From assembly GCF_029931775.1 (NCBI RefSeq), contig NC_079312.1:15817821-15881820 (forward strand): DNA of 64,000 nucleotides. The letters run 5' to 3'. This stretch comes from Euleptes europaea (taxonomy: Eukaryota; Chordata; Lepidosauria; Squamata; Sphaerodactylidae). Positions 43,690-55,208 of this stretch are shown here, piece by piece. The position numbers were made by a program, and so were the translations under genes. A model generated the notes under the pieces. The model did no database searches, was not told the origin of the DNA, and saw only the letters and a program-made list of their open reading frames with translations. How positions within the stretch are numbered: position 1 is the first letter of the stretch; the number at the start of each line of letters is the position of its first letter.

Positions 43690-45070
43690 TGTGAACAGGA
43701 TTTTGGGAAGTCTGGCCACTACCTCCTACTTGTCTGACCCTTGCCCCTCCTGGCTGCTTAAACCTACCATTGGGGGGCTGGGGGGCTGGGTGCAGAGCAC
43801 AGCAAATGCCCACCTGAGAGGGGGGGTTGCCCCTGTCTTGAAGCAGGAAGTGGTACTTCCACTACTAAAGGAACCTCCCCTGGACACAGGAGATTTCGAT
43901 CACTATCAGCCAGTCTCAGATGTGACATTCTTGAGCAAGGTGATTGAACCAGAGGTGGCTGGACAACTTCAGTGATTCCAGAATGGAGCAGATTATTTGG
44001 ATCAATTCACATCTGGCTTTAAGCCTGGTTATGAGATTCAAATGGCCTTGGTTGCCCTGGTGGATGATATGTGTGGGAGGTGGATGTGGGGAGAGTGACC
44101 TGGTTGATTCTTCAGCCCTCTCAGCCATTTCTGATATCATCAATCATGGTATCCTTCTGGATCGCCTTTCGGGGTAGGGACTGGAAGGCCCTTTTCTGCA
44201 GTGGTTTCAGTCTTACTTCAAAGGTTAGTTTCAGAGTGTGGTGCTGGGGGGCTGCTGCTCAGCTTCTTGGCCTTTGACCTATGTAGTCCTGGAAGGTTCA
44301 ATGTTTCCACCCTCTGCTTTTCAACATCTATATGAAGCCACTGGGAGAGGTCATCTGGAGATTGAGGTTGAATTGCCACCAGTCTGTGAATGACACTTAG
44401 CTCTATCTTGCATTTCCAGCAGATTCCAGGGAGGCCATGGAAACTGTGAACAGGTGCCTTAAGGCAGTTTTTGGGTTGATCAGAGCTAACAAGCGGAAAC
44501 TTAATCCCAACAAAACAGAGATGGTACTGGTGTGTGTGTAGGGGGAGGGGAGGAAGGTCTGACCCAGGTATTTGGATTCCTCCAGTTCTGGATGGGGTTG
44601 CACTCCCTCTAAAGGAGCAGTTCATAGCATGGAGGTGCTTCTGAACCAGGGTTTCCTGTTGGAGAAACGTGTGGCAGCAGTGACCAGGGTTCCCCTTCAG
44701 CAGCTTCAGCTGGGGAGCTATCTGCAGCCCTTACTGTGCAGACAAGATCTTGCCACTGTGTTGCATGCCCTGGTAACATCTAGATTAGACTACTGCATTG
44801 TGCTCTCCGTGTGGCTGCCCTTGAAGAGTGTGTGGAAGCTACAATTGGTACAGAATGCTGAAGTGAGAATGCTGTCTGGAGTGGGTGGTAAGGACCATTT
44901 AACCCCAGTCTTGCTTCACTGGCTTCCAATTTGCTTCTGGGCCCAATTCAATGTGCTGGTATTGACTATATGGCTAGAGCTGAAATGCATTAAGGACCAC
45001 CCACTGCCACATGAAGTTACCAATTCTGGTCATTTGAGGGGGGCGTGCTTCATTTGCACTGTCATCTGAG
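43690..45070 (+). mobile_element. L2-like LINE relic (reverse transcriptase region)
   Basis: Partner of 1440-2890: VAPVLKQEVVLPLLKEPPLD, PWWMICVGGGCGESDLVDSS, VLHALVTSRLDYCIVL and ITPVLLHWLPICFW-like stretches on the + strand. Frame interruptions show it is inactive. Confidence 0.75.
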
Positions 45071-45187
45071 GGGAATTGGGTAGCATCCCATGAAAGGGCT
45101 TCTTGATTGTGCCACCAAATTGCGGAGTCATCCATCTCCCTCTATTGTTATATTCCGTCAGCAGATGAAGACTTTTTTGTTTCATGT

Positions 45188-46256
45188 TGTTAGCATACGG
45201 GCCTGCCTAAACCTCCTGGTCGGGACCTGGCAACCCGCTATGCAGGCACTGACAGTCTATGCTGGCTGCGCGCCCGCCCCAAACGCTACAGGGACGGTCG
45301 CTGCACGCTCCGTTGATACGGACGCGGCCGCTCCTGCGAGCGCCGTGCAGTTAGCAGCCAGGAAGCAGATGCAGGGGCAGCCTCCGGTGAACCAGAGGGA
45401 AGCCATGTTCCTGTATAGGCGCTATTCCAGCTGCAGCCATGTCAAAAGAAGCAGAATGTCAGGAAGTCAGTATCAGACACCCCCCCCCCTTGCAACAGCC
45501 CTGCTTAATGGGCCATCAGCAGCAGTCCGGATGAGTCATTCCTCCGCATCAGCAGCAGCGATCCCAGGACGTTTGCACAGATCGCTCCTATTGTTCCTGA
45601 ATGTAAATCTCATCAGCAGAGAGATTCCAGTTCATCACGGGTGCAACAGTCATTGGCATTAGAATAGATTTCTAAATTCTCACTACTCCACTCCGGCAGC
45701 CACAGATTAGTCCCTTTGTCACCTTTTGTCACCTGGGAACCTAGAAGGGGTGAAACCCATCTCCCTGCCCCCAGAAAAACAGTATAACTGGGGGAGTCCA
45801 AGCCCATTATGTCCACCTTAGGTCTTTCCTGGCACCCTTGCCGTTATTCTGTTGGTTTGGTTTTGCGCAGCCTAGCCACGCTCCCTTCCGTCTTGCTGGT
45901 CAAGTCTACGGGAACCCCTGACCCCATCTCAGTCTTCCTTTTCAATCTGTTGTTAGTCTATGTGAAATTGGACACCACCTCGTCTAGATACGGTAAATAT
46001 TTGATCAACGATCTCCTGCCACATTGGCAAATGTCTCTGTACTACTCTCTGTTATTTCTTAGCCTCTTTGTATGTTTGTGCTGCACCATTTGAATGCTTG
46101 ACGACATAAACACTGTTTAATTTGGAATCCTTGTCTGTCTTTATTCAAAGTCTCACTAAACGGATTCTGGTATAGTTGAGTGCTATCTCGCTATAAAAAT
46201 ACATAGTTACCAATTGCTAAGCTAATTTCCCCACTGATAGAGCAATTCGGGTAACA
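45188..46256 (+). mobile_element. Solo LTR, 1069 bp, right arm only
   Basis: Begins tgttagcatacggg and ends cgggtaaca, with inverted termini TGTTA/TAACA. The 4-bp duplication atgt lies at 45184-45187 and 46257-46260. The left arm has an uninterrupted tttcatgtttctatccc-type site (complement near 1320-1345), so this is a dated empty-site insertion. A tataact box near 45781 may be its promoter. The family is unknown. Confidence 0.88.
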
Positions 46257-47394
46257 ATGTTTCTATCCCTTATTGACTCTCCTTCCTGTTTAAGTTTTCA
46301 ATTGTTGTTTTCCATATATATATATGCATTGTTTTCAAAGTTTGTTTTTAATGTTTTTTAACTGATTGTTACCTTGGAAGGTTAAATTTGTAGGAAAGGA
46401 GGCATCAAATTATTTTTGTTGCTGTTACAACATTTGTGTTACATTTGTTTGCGCTTGACTCTCTTTTGTTTGTGGCCCACCCTCTCACTAGGCGAAAAGA
46501 AGCCAACAAAAACGCACACATTTCCTTCCGCTGACCTGGGGAGCAAGCAGTTGTGTGACCAGAAGCATCTCATGGGAAGTGTTGGCAGCATCTATGTGTG
46601 GGGAAGGTGAAGCTTAGTCTGTTGCAGCAAAACCTAAAAGGAGTATTGTATTTAATCCATAGGAACACATTGATTCTGTCCCCAGCTGCCTACAGTCCTC
46701 TTCATAAAATGGACGAAATGTATTCTTATCGGTATATGCATGTGTATACAGGCACACCCAGATATGGAGGAAAAGTGGAGTCAACGGGTCATGAAATGCA
46801 GACATCCCAGCTGTGACATTTCTGTACAAAGACCATTTTGATATGGCTGGGACTTTAGAATCCATATATTAATGGACTAGTTAATATATTGCCTATTTTA
46901 GGAGATATGGGTTGGGCTCTCTGTTCAAAGGTTGTTGCTGATCAGCTCCTGTTTCTCTGCAGTGAAAGGGACTGAGATGCATTTCCTGGCTTTTTTCCCT
47001 GAAGAAGCCAAAGGGAATTGCAGCAACCAGAGTGGGGGGTTCCAGCTGTCGAGGGGACTTCAAATTTGCCCTCTCTGTACCTCTGTGACCCTATTGAGGT
47101 GACTGAAGAGTGGGAAATCACAAGAAAGGGGAAGGCTGTATTGTGTGTCCCACAGAGCCGGTTCTGGATGTCCCTTTAAGACAACTAGCAGGTAAGGCTG
47201 GCATAATGGCTGGGTAGCTTAGTGGGTGGAGGATGGGGGGATTCAGACTGAGCCCTCAGTGGCTGTACTGGAGACCTTTGCCTCTTGGCCCTGCTCTCTT
47301 TACACCACCCCTCTGTCCTTCTAGTTGGGCAACAGCAGTAACAGAGCTACACACCAGGGATTTTATTTGTGTGTATGGTGTTTTCCATCCTGAC

Positions 47395-47597
47395 ACGGAT
47401 GGCCCAGACTAGCCCAGTCTTGCGAGATCTCAGAAGCTACGCAGGGTCGGCCATGGTTAGTACTTGAACTGGAGACCCCCAAGAAAGTCCAGGGTTGTTA
47501 CGCAGAGGAAGGCCATGGCAAACCACCTTTGAACATCTCTTACCTTGAAAACCTGACGAGGGTCACCTAAGTCAGCTGTGACTTGACAGCAACAACA
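47395..47597 (+). mobile_element. 5S-rRNA-derived SINE
   Basis: 5S-like agaagctacgcagggtcggc and ggttagtacttg, then ggcaaaccacctttgaacat and gtgacttgacagcaacaac. Partner of 1-205 and the outermost visible part of the right arm. Confidence 0.75.
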
Positions 47598-48479
47598 ATA
47601 GCAACAAAAGTGGTTTCCCCACACAGTCACAGGCTTTTCTACTTTTCCTGTTGCTGCTGCAGCTGCCAATACATCACAGTGACAACAGGGCTTTCGCAAG
47701 GCAGGTTTCCCATAGTTTTCTTGTCTCAGTCCCCTGGCAGCAGCCGCCACCACCCTCCACTGGACCATCAGGGCTTTTTTCTTTCTTTTTTTTTAAATCA
47801 GTAATTGAATATCATTCCCAGATTTTATTTTTTTTAAAGTCCCTAGCCCTTTTGTTGCATAGATATTTCTTTCCCTTTATATCTTCACAACAAAAGGGGC
47901 TAGAGTCTTTAAAAAAACGAAAACTGGAAATTCAGAGAAATCGATTCACAGATGGTTATATCGTCAAAATGACATAACAATGTTCTATTGCAATTTTTTT
48001 GACAAAGATCCCCCAGAGGTGGTGGGAGGAAAAGGCAGCCTGAGGGGCAGGAAAAATGGCTGCCACGTGGGCAGGACCACGAATAGCCAAACTTTTTCAC
48101 CCCCTCACTCAACAGCATTCTGGACTTTGCTGCAATCTCTTCCAAAATTTTTGCAGCAAACCGGTTAGGGAAAGACTGAAGAAAAGCCTGTGAAAATCCA
48201 GGAGGTACACCTCAATACTGTGGGGAAGCAAGGAAAACCCCACTTTCCAACAGCATTAAACCCCGGGCAAATAACCCATGTGGAAACAGCTTATGAGAGA
48301 AGGAACAATTCGGGAGTTCGGTTAATAAATGGTATTTTGAAGGATAAAGGAAGCAGAGAAGATAAATTGAAACTGCGGAAGTAGTTGGTGACTGCAGCAC
48401 AAGACAGAAGAGGGATCAGCATGCATATGTTTGTGTGTAGAGGGGAACAGACATCCTATCAAGATGTTATGAAGAGGAG
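47598..48479. other. No gene recognised
   Basis: Unique-looking DNA with T-rich tracts. A 64-codon frame at 48190-48384 has no recognisable domain. Confidence 0.5.
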
Positions 48480-49030
48480 ACTTCTAAGGTGGTCTCATTG
48501 AATGCTGATATTTTGTCTGTAGCTCATGCCCCCTACGTCTGGCAGAGAATTTGCCATTAAGCTTCTTCATTCGTTTTCTGAGAGCTGTTGTAAAGACGGT
48601 TTAAGCCGGTTTCCTATTTTGTCCTTGATTTCAATAATTCTATTTGGCCCCATTCTTTGGTTAGTAAATGTGCCAAATATTTTGCTGGTTTATTGGCTTA
48701 TTAAAGATTGACTGTCTAGCATACAATAGGGATTTTGCTGTCTGGTGAGTGCTTTTTAATTTTAACTTGTCTCTTGTCATTTCCAAAACTAGCTTAGTTT
48801 CTTGGAGACACTATTTGGGGGGGGGGATTCCTCATTTTCTGCTTCCAAGACTAATGTCCCCCCTACCCTTTTGGTCAAATGGCTCTCTATCAACATAACA
48901 ATGCCTCTAAAATATGCTTTAAAGGATTCCCAGATTATAACAAATGGTATCTCTTTTGATTCATTAATACTAAAGAAGAACTTGCGCTTTTCTTTTAGTT
49001 TCTTCGTTATCTGTTCATCTTTTAACAACA
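48480..49030 (-). mobile_element. L1 LINE ORF2 fragment
   Basis: The minus strand at 49028-48789 reads FFFSINESKEIPFVIIWESF then KAYFRGIVMLIESHLTK. This matches the L1 ORF2 linker after the endonuclease, where most L1s have a tryptophan and the KA-RG motif. The rest is decayed. Confidence 0.65.
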
Positions 49031-49055
49031 GATCATTTCATCTCCAAATTCTACA

Positions 49056-49271
49056 GCCGCTCTAGGGTTGCAAGTTCTGGCTTGGGAAATCCCTGGAGAT
49101 TTTGGGGGTGGAGCCTGGGAAGGTTGGGGTTTGGGGAGAGGAAGAGCCTTAGAGGTATATAATGCCAGAGTGCCCATCCTCTAAAACAGTCATTTTTTGT
49201 CAAGGGAATTGATCTCTGTTGTTTGTAATTCCAGAGATTTCCAGACCCCAACTGGAGGTTGGCAACCCTAC
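49056..49271. mobile_element. MITE with gggttgcca / tggcaaccc termini
   Basis: Begins tagggttgcaag and ends ggttggcaaccct, with ctggagattttgggggtgga in the body. Flanking TA dinucleotides are possible. Other copies: 49858-50075, 52816-53015 and 55003-55208. Non-coding. Confidence 0.6.
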
Positions 49272-49857
49272 CAAATGCACTTATATAATAGTTAAATTTA
49301 AGTGGGGCAAGATCTGCATGATTATTGCTCAAATACAGACTATACCTTTGTGTTTGTCATAATTTTGCTAGTGCGAAAATATAATCTATTCCTGAATAGA
49401 TTTGATGTCTGTGCAAATAAAAAGTGAAGTATTTTTTCTCAGGATAGAGACATCCTGTTATTTATTTGTTATTTATAATCTGTCTTTTACTTTGGGACTC
49501 AAGAAGCATTACACAGAGTAAGGCAATACTATCAACAGGATGGGACATTCAATAAACAATAAAATAGGATTTGGGTTGTAGAACCAACCAGAACTGTTAA
49601 AAACAGAACTGAAGCAAGGCAAATTGTTAGCATGACACATTCGATAAGGTAAAATTGGTAGGATCCAATTTACAGAAAATTATACACGTTAGTATAGACC
49701 ACAGTCCCCAATAATTTATCCAAGTAGCTTTGTGAATCATTTTGTACAGTGCGACCCTATTGCCTGATCCCTCTTGAATAAGTCAGTCACTGTAAATACT
49801 GGTGGAACTGTCTGAGTTGGTTTGCTACTAGATCTGTCTATCTATGGATCTATCACT

Positions 49858-50075
49858 TATGGTTGCCATCTCTGGGCTGGGAAATTCCTGGAGATGGGGG
49901 TGGAGCCTGGAGAGTGTGGGGTTTAGGCAGAGGAGAGATCTCAGCAGAGTATGACACCATCCAGTTTACCCTGCAAGCTGTCAGTTTCTTTAGAGGAACT
50001 GATCTTGGAAGGCTGGAGATCAGTTGTGATTCCAGGAGATCTCCAGCCTCCACCTGGAGATTGGCAATCCTGATT
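49858..50075. mobile_element. MITE, second copy
   Basis: Begins atggttgccatctctgggct and ends cacctggagattggcaatcc. It has the same internal cctggagatgggggtggagc block. Confidence 0.6.
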
Positions 50076-50280
50076 ACTCTGTTGAATTGTCCTACCAGTA
50101 TCAAATCAACGTCTATCCACACCTATATTTCATCAATCATTTGTTAATGGAAAGTTCTGTGCCACCTTTTAGATTTATAAAAAAAATCCCAGAGTAAAAT
50201 ACTACGTGTTTAAAAATACATCTCCTGCCTAAAACCCACCCCTTCTCCAGCTCATTGTCCTTCTGCTGTCCTTTTTACAG

Positions 50281-50752
50281 GCCTCACAAAGCTCCCTTTT
50301 CTACTTGCCAAGAGACATAAACTGCATCCAACATGGCCTCAGGGTCACCATCCACAGATCTGGAAGAGGAAGTCATCTGTCCCATCTGCCTGGAGTGCCT
50401 AACAGAACCTGTTACCCTGGACTGTGGCCACAATTTCTGTCGGGGTTGCATCACTGACTACTGTGATAAATGGGAAGGACTGGGGCACCTGGAGTGTCCT
50501 GTCTGCAAAGCTGAGATACAGAAAGGGAATTTCCGCTCAAACTGGCAGCTGGCAAACTTGGTAGAAAAAATAAAAGAGAAGAGATTTTGTGCGAGAAATC
50601 CAGGAACAGAAGATCTGTGTCCAACACACGGGCAGAAACTCCTTTTCTTCTGCAAGGATGATGAAAAACTCGTGTGTCGCATTTGTAAGCAATCCCCAGA
50701 ACACAAAGGTCACTCTTTACTTCACCTGAAAGAGGCTGCTGACCCAGATAAG
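50281..50752 (+). CDS. TRIM gene B, first coding exon (RING + B-box)
   Basis: A ctgtcctttttacag acceptor precedes a short 5' UTR, so a non-coding upstream exon is likely. ATG at 50333 opens 140 codons to a gtatga donor. RING ligands are all present: C16, C19, C31, H33, C36, C39, C55, C58 (CPICLECLTEP, CGHNFCRGC, ECPVC). The B-box ligands are C96, H99, C107, D110, C115, C118, H124, H127. TRIM RINGs recruit E2 enzymes for ubiquitin transfer in the cytoplasm or nucleus. No defect is visible. The exon ends in phase 0, compatible with the B-box exon at 54727 and the coiled-coil exon at 63921. The exact orthologue is unknown; TRIM7/27/39-like is the best description. Confidence 0.9.
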
Positions 50753-52815
50753 GTATGAAGGAAGAGCTGAAATAGATGATACATCTGACCTGAAGTGGGG
50801 ACAAAGGTGCCTGACCGACGCAGAGTCAGACATTTGGTCTCTGTAACTTACCTTGAAAGCTTTGTGTTTCTCCTGTGGGTTCCAATCACTGCAAAGCAGG
50901 AGGCAGAGCAGCAGGCTCCCCCCCCCCCCTGAGCCATTTTTGCCAATGAAAAAGGCTGGACATGAGGATCTAAAGAAAAGGGCAGGCAGATCCTCCCCAC
51001 GCACAGCCATTTCTTTTAATGGTGGTCTGTCCATTATTTACAATGACCACTTCCTTGGCCCTCCCATAGTAAGATGGAGCTGTGTGGCCAGCCCAAGAGG
51101 TTTCACTGCCCAAAGGGGGTCCTGGCCAGCCCCCTCCCCAAGTGCAGGCCTCTGATGAAGTGGGGCTTCCAATACTGTGCCAAGGTCATTGTGAATACGG
51201 CGTGAAGTCAAGAAATATTCATGTCATTCTCAGAAACCGAGCACTATGCAACTAGCCAGGCTCACTGGCTCTGGCCTAACTTTTTGCTACATCTCAGTCT
51301 GGGCCCTAAATCCGTTCTCAGCACCAGGACAAATGGAGAAGTCTCTCATGATCAAGATGGCCAAAACTCAGAGCAGGATGTTGCCTGTAGGCCTTTTGGC
51401 ACAAAGGCTTCACTGAGGGCAAATGACCCCAAAGGAGTTAATGGGGCAGGGCGGGTGGGGGGGGGGGGACTGTGAGATTACTTCTCAGAGTTTAGAACTC
51501 ATTATTGGGGTTTCCATCCAATAAGACTAGGAACCCATAGGTGCCCCATATATTGATGCCCTTACGGGACCAGAATGTGATGGAATGTCTCATTTTATTA
51601 CTATTATTATTGCATTTAAAAACATGAAAAAATTGAGATACAGGGATTGCAGCCCCCCCCCCCCATCAAACTCAAGTTAATTCACACCAGAATGAATATC
51701 CGCTTGTTGGGCCGGTATCAGAATTGTCATTCATTTGTAACGTTCATGGTGTTATCCAAAGGGCCACCTGGGAGGAGATGCTGTCTGTGAGAGGGCGGAT
51801 GGGCTGGTTTGGAGTTATATCTTGATAGGTGGCTTAAAAATCCATCAGGGTCCATCCATATTCCTGCAGTTCCAGCTTCACCTCCTTGCACCATTTGGAC
51901 CAACTTTTGGAGGTTTGTCATAATACCCCACCAGGAACGCACACTGCAAGAAAGGAAGGGGGTGGTGTTTGGGGGCTCCTCAGGCACATTGCAAAATACA
52001 GCTCAAAGCTGGTGGAGGGAGAATGTGGTTTACCTGGAACCAGGAGTTGTGATTCGTTCATTGATTTCCAGAGGAATTTGAGGGTTAGAAAAAACCAGTT
52101 TCTTCTACCAGCCCCAGCTGAGGGGAGACCTTATGGGACCTGGTTTATTAGTGGAAGGGGTGTGTGTGACAAAGAAGAAAAAGAAAGCAGGGGTGCCTCC
52201 AGCCCACTGGCCTCCACTGCCTAACATGGAGGATGGCCAGGAGGCAAAAAGGAAAAATTCAAAAACAACTCCCAGACCGTCCAGTCACCCATAACCATTT
52301 ACAAGTAGAACTTAATATACAAGTAGGGTTTACTCCAACGAGGAAGGGGGGGTAGTGAAATCAGGACACTCGTATAGTAAACTCAGACTTAGGGATCACA
52401 GCTTAGAATGGAAACCAGAGAGATGATGGGAGTCTTATCCTGTCTCTGTGAGGCCTTCTTCAGGTCTCTCCCCCTGCCTTTACTGCTGTGGATTGACCGG
52501 CCCTCAGCTGTGCTGGAGATGGGGCTGATCTTGGGGCTCTTGGTGCTGCTGCAGATCACCGGAGGCTCCTTGTCAGGCTTCCCTCTTCTCTGCACTTGGA
52601 CCCAGATGGCTTCTCTCTCTCCTTTCCTTCAGAACTCTCTTTTCCTTCAGTATCTCCCCTCCCCACAAAGCTCCCTGTCCAGAACAACTCCCCCAACTCC
52701 AACTGAAAGGTTACTTTGGGTTACATCCGGTTTTGTATAACAATGTCCCACCCCACCCCTGAACAAGGCACTAATTACGTCCAGGCCTTACAACGAGAGA
52801 TACAGTCCAGGGGGT
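50753..52815. other. TRIM gene B intron 1, related to the gene A palindrome
   Basis: 51080-51440 matches about 12920-13580 (tggccagcccaagaggtttc, tggccaaaactcagagcagg), and 51980-52110 matches 13950-14090. This shows that the DNA before the gene A B-box exon derives from the same intron. Poly-C tracts lie at 50918 and 51653. No other gene is seen. Confidence 0.65.
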
Positions 52816-53015
52816 AGGGTTGCCAGGTCCCTCTTTGCCACCGGCGGGAGGTTTTTGAGGCAGAGCCTGAGGAAGGTGGGGTTTGGGGAAGGGGAGGGAC
52901 TTCAGTGCCATAGAGTCCAGTGGTCAAAGTGGCGATTTTCTCCAGGGGAACTGATCTGTATTGGCTGGAGATCAGTGGTAATAGCAGGAGATCTCCAGCT
53001 AGTACCTGGAGGTTA
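52816..53015. mobile_element. MITE, third copy
   Basis: Starts gtagggttgccaggtccctc, with ggagatctccagctagtacc near its end. A PLE sits just beyond, and gtacctggaggtt recurs at 54659. Confidence 0.55.
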
Positions 53016-53050
53016 GCTATACAAATAACTCACTCTACTGTAAAGGGTAT

Positions 53051-54658
53051 TGGTCGAATAAAACAGTAGTAGGCAAAAAATAAACAAGCATGAAACGAAA
53101 GTGCAAACAGCAAGGCTATCACTATATTCTAACAATGTATCACACTGTATCAAAATAAACAAGCAAAGCTAAGCAACCGAGGTTACAAAGCAAGGATAGC
53201 AAAGGCAGTAGGCAAATGCTAATAAATATACAAAAGTTCATGTGAAGCATGTAGTTGCGTTCTGGTTAGTTTCAAGTTCTTCAGGCAACGGAGAAATAGG
53301 TGGTAACGCGGCTCCGGAAGTATTCCAGCGCTTTCGCTACACGGGGTAGCTTCATCAGCCTGATACAAAATTATATACGTGAGGATAAGAAAGTATACAA
53401 AAAAACCTCTGTAACAAACTACAAACCTCTCAAATAAATAAATATTTTAATATTTTAACTCACCACAAGGGCTTAATAGTACAGTTCCTAGGATAAGTTT
53501 GGAGCTCCCAGTCGGGCTGCTATCAGAAAAATTCATACGTGGGGAAGACTGTGGAATTGTCAAACTCAAATAGGATGCTCGAGTAAAGAGTTCAAGTAGA
53601 AACAGCTGCAGGATGGATTGTGGCTCTTAAAGGGGAAGTCAGATAAAGCAAGATAAGTCAAATTCTGTATTTAATCCGTTTGGAGTGAGAGTATTGAACA
53701 AAAAAATGAAGCGCATTTCGTTTTGCAACAAAATCCTTTGAACATCAGTGGTATTATGGGGGTGGTCCTTATAAACCCAGAGGACGAAAAAACGTAAGTC
53801 GTTTTCAGAGTGTTTCTTTGCCACGAAATGGCTAGTGAGAGGTGCCTCAAAAATTCGTGCCCTGATCCGGGACCTATGCTCACCGATGCGTAGGCGAACC
53901 TGTCTCATTGTGGAGCCGATGTAAAGCAAAGAGCAACCACAAGAGACGGCATATACGACCCGGCTCATGGAGCAGTTGGAAAAATGCTTAAGTTGAAAAC
54001 GAAAGTTAGAAGAAGGCGAATGAAATTCCTTAACAGGTAATGAGAGAGGACAAACGGAACAGCCACTACATTTAAAGTGTCCAACTGTTGTAGGACGTCT
54101 ATTAGTAAGAGGATCAGATCGTATCAAAGTGTCAATCCCATCCTGATCATATTGCCTTTCTTGATCTTACAATATTTATTCAAAACGACCGAACCTTAGC
54201 AGTAAAACCCTTCAGGAAATCCCTAGCCAAAAACGCTGGTTTACATTTTGCATCCAATCACCCCTTGCACCTAAAATCAAGTCTTCCATTTAGCCAAATG
54301 CTTAGACTGAAGCGAAATTCTACTCGCAAACAAGATTTCCGTCGCTCTACCAATCAACTTGAAACAGCTTTAATCCAAAGAGGTTATCCTCAGCATGTTT
54401 TGAATAATGCCAGACAACGTGCTGTCTGCATTGACCGTCAAGATCTAGTCAAAAAACACTCTCAAAATACCAACCAAAAAATTTTCTGTTCACTAACTTA
54501 TAGTCAAAATTCCTATGCTATAGAGCAATGCATTAGGAAACATTGGCATTTGTTGAATACAATCCCGGGATGTAGTGAGCCGCCTATATTTGGCTTACGC
54601 CGCACAGCTTCTCTAAAAGACACTTTGATTTTTTGCCTACTACTGTTTTATTCGACCA
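53051..54658 (-). mobile_element. Penelope-like element with inverted 5' half
   Basis: The minus-strand part (54138 to 53051) encodes a GIY-YIG endonuclease: YAVSCGCSLLYIGST, RIGEHRSRIR and a CSGCSVC finger, followed by a 3' region with a hammerhead-like core. The 5' part lies inverted on the + strand (54139-54628) and encodes the end of the reverse transcriptase ([39 protein letters not shown]). A 30-bp inverted repeat (tggtcgaataaaacagtagt at 53051; its complement ends at 54658) bounds the unit. The element is inactive. The arrangement resembles a 5' inversion made during target-primed reverse transcription. Confidence 0.75.
53332..53358 (-). ncRNA. Hammerhead-like core in the PLE 3' region
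   Basis: On the minus strand CTGATGA is followed by a perfect five-pair helix II (gctac/gtagc) and GAAA. The helix III side reads GCGCTG, where the cleavage-site base would be G, which is not allowed in active hammerheads, so this copy is probably inactive. Confidence 0.5.
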
Positions 54659-54726
54659 GTACCTGGAGGTTGGCAACCATGGGGGGGGAAATGAAACAAA
54701 ATCTGTTTCTTTTTTTTCTGTATCAG

Positions 54727-54891
54727 GCAATCCTGGCTGCTAGAAAAGGGAGAGTTTGCCAGAAGCACCAGGAGCCGCTGAAGCTCTTCTGCAAGGACGA
54801 AGAAGCCCTCATCTGTTGGGTCTGTGATCGATCCAAGGAGCACAGAGATCATGAAACCCTTCCTCTTGAGGAGGCCTCCCAAGAGTACAAG
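54727..54891 (+). CDS. TRIM gene B region, separate B-box exon
   Basis: Follows a long pyrimidine tract and tgtatcag, is 165 bp, phase 0 on both sides, and ends QEYK before gtagga. It encodes [20 protein letters not shown] and [20 protein letters not shown], with complete B-box 2 ligands (CQKH, FCKDE, CWVC, EHRDH). Splicing from the exon at 50333 would give a protein with a RING and two B-box 2 modules; otherwise it is an alternative exon or the remains of another copy. Homologous to 14226-14390, including about 40 bp of intron. Confidence 0.75.
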
Positions 54892-55002
54892 GTAGGAAAT
54901 CAACAACATGGAGATTGGTGAGGAAGAGCCGTGGATCCTTCCCTTCTCCATGGTCTCTTTGTGCGGGAACTCCCTGCAGGTTCTGCCTCAGCCTCTGGTA
55001 GG

Positions 55003-55208
55003 GTTGCCAACTGCCAGGTAGTAGCAGGAGATCTCCTGCTAATTCGACTGATCTCCAGCCGATAGAGATCAGATCACCTGGAGAAAAATGGCCACCGTGG
55101 CAATTGAACTCTATGGCATTGAAGCCCCTCCCCTCCAAAACCCCGCCCTCCTCAGGCTCCGCCCCCAAAATCTCCAGCCGGTGGCAAAGAGGGACCTGGC
55201 AACCCTGG
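55003..55208. mobile_element. MITE, fourth copy
   Basis: Termini tagggttgccaa and acctggcaaccct are clean inverted repeats. The body has ccgatagagatcagatcacc and aggctccgcccccaaaatc. It is the best-preserved copy in the window and defines the family ends. Confidence 0.7.

Larger units (their letters stand above)
40980..47597. repeat. Right arm of the large inverted duplication
   Basis: Reverse-complement partner of 1-5998. It is about 600 bp longer, mainly because of a solo LTR (45188-46256). It lacks the 400-bp segment at 5411-5810 and the PLE hairpin at 4648-4757. About 35 kb separates the arms. Confidence 0.9.

Noticed and set aside
45090-45662. 190-codon ORF
   Set aside because: It starts in the decayed LINE and continues into the solo LTR, so it is a chance frame.
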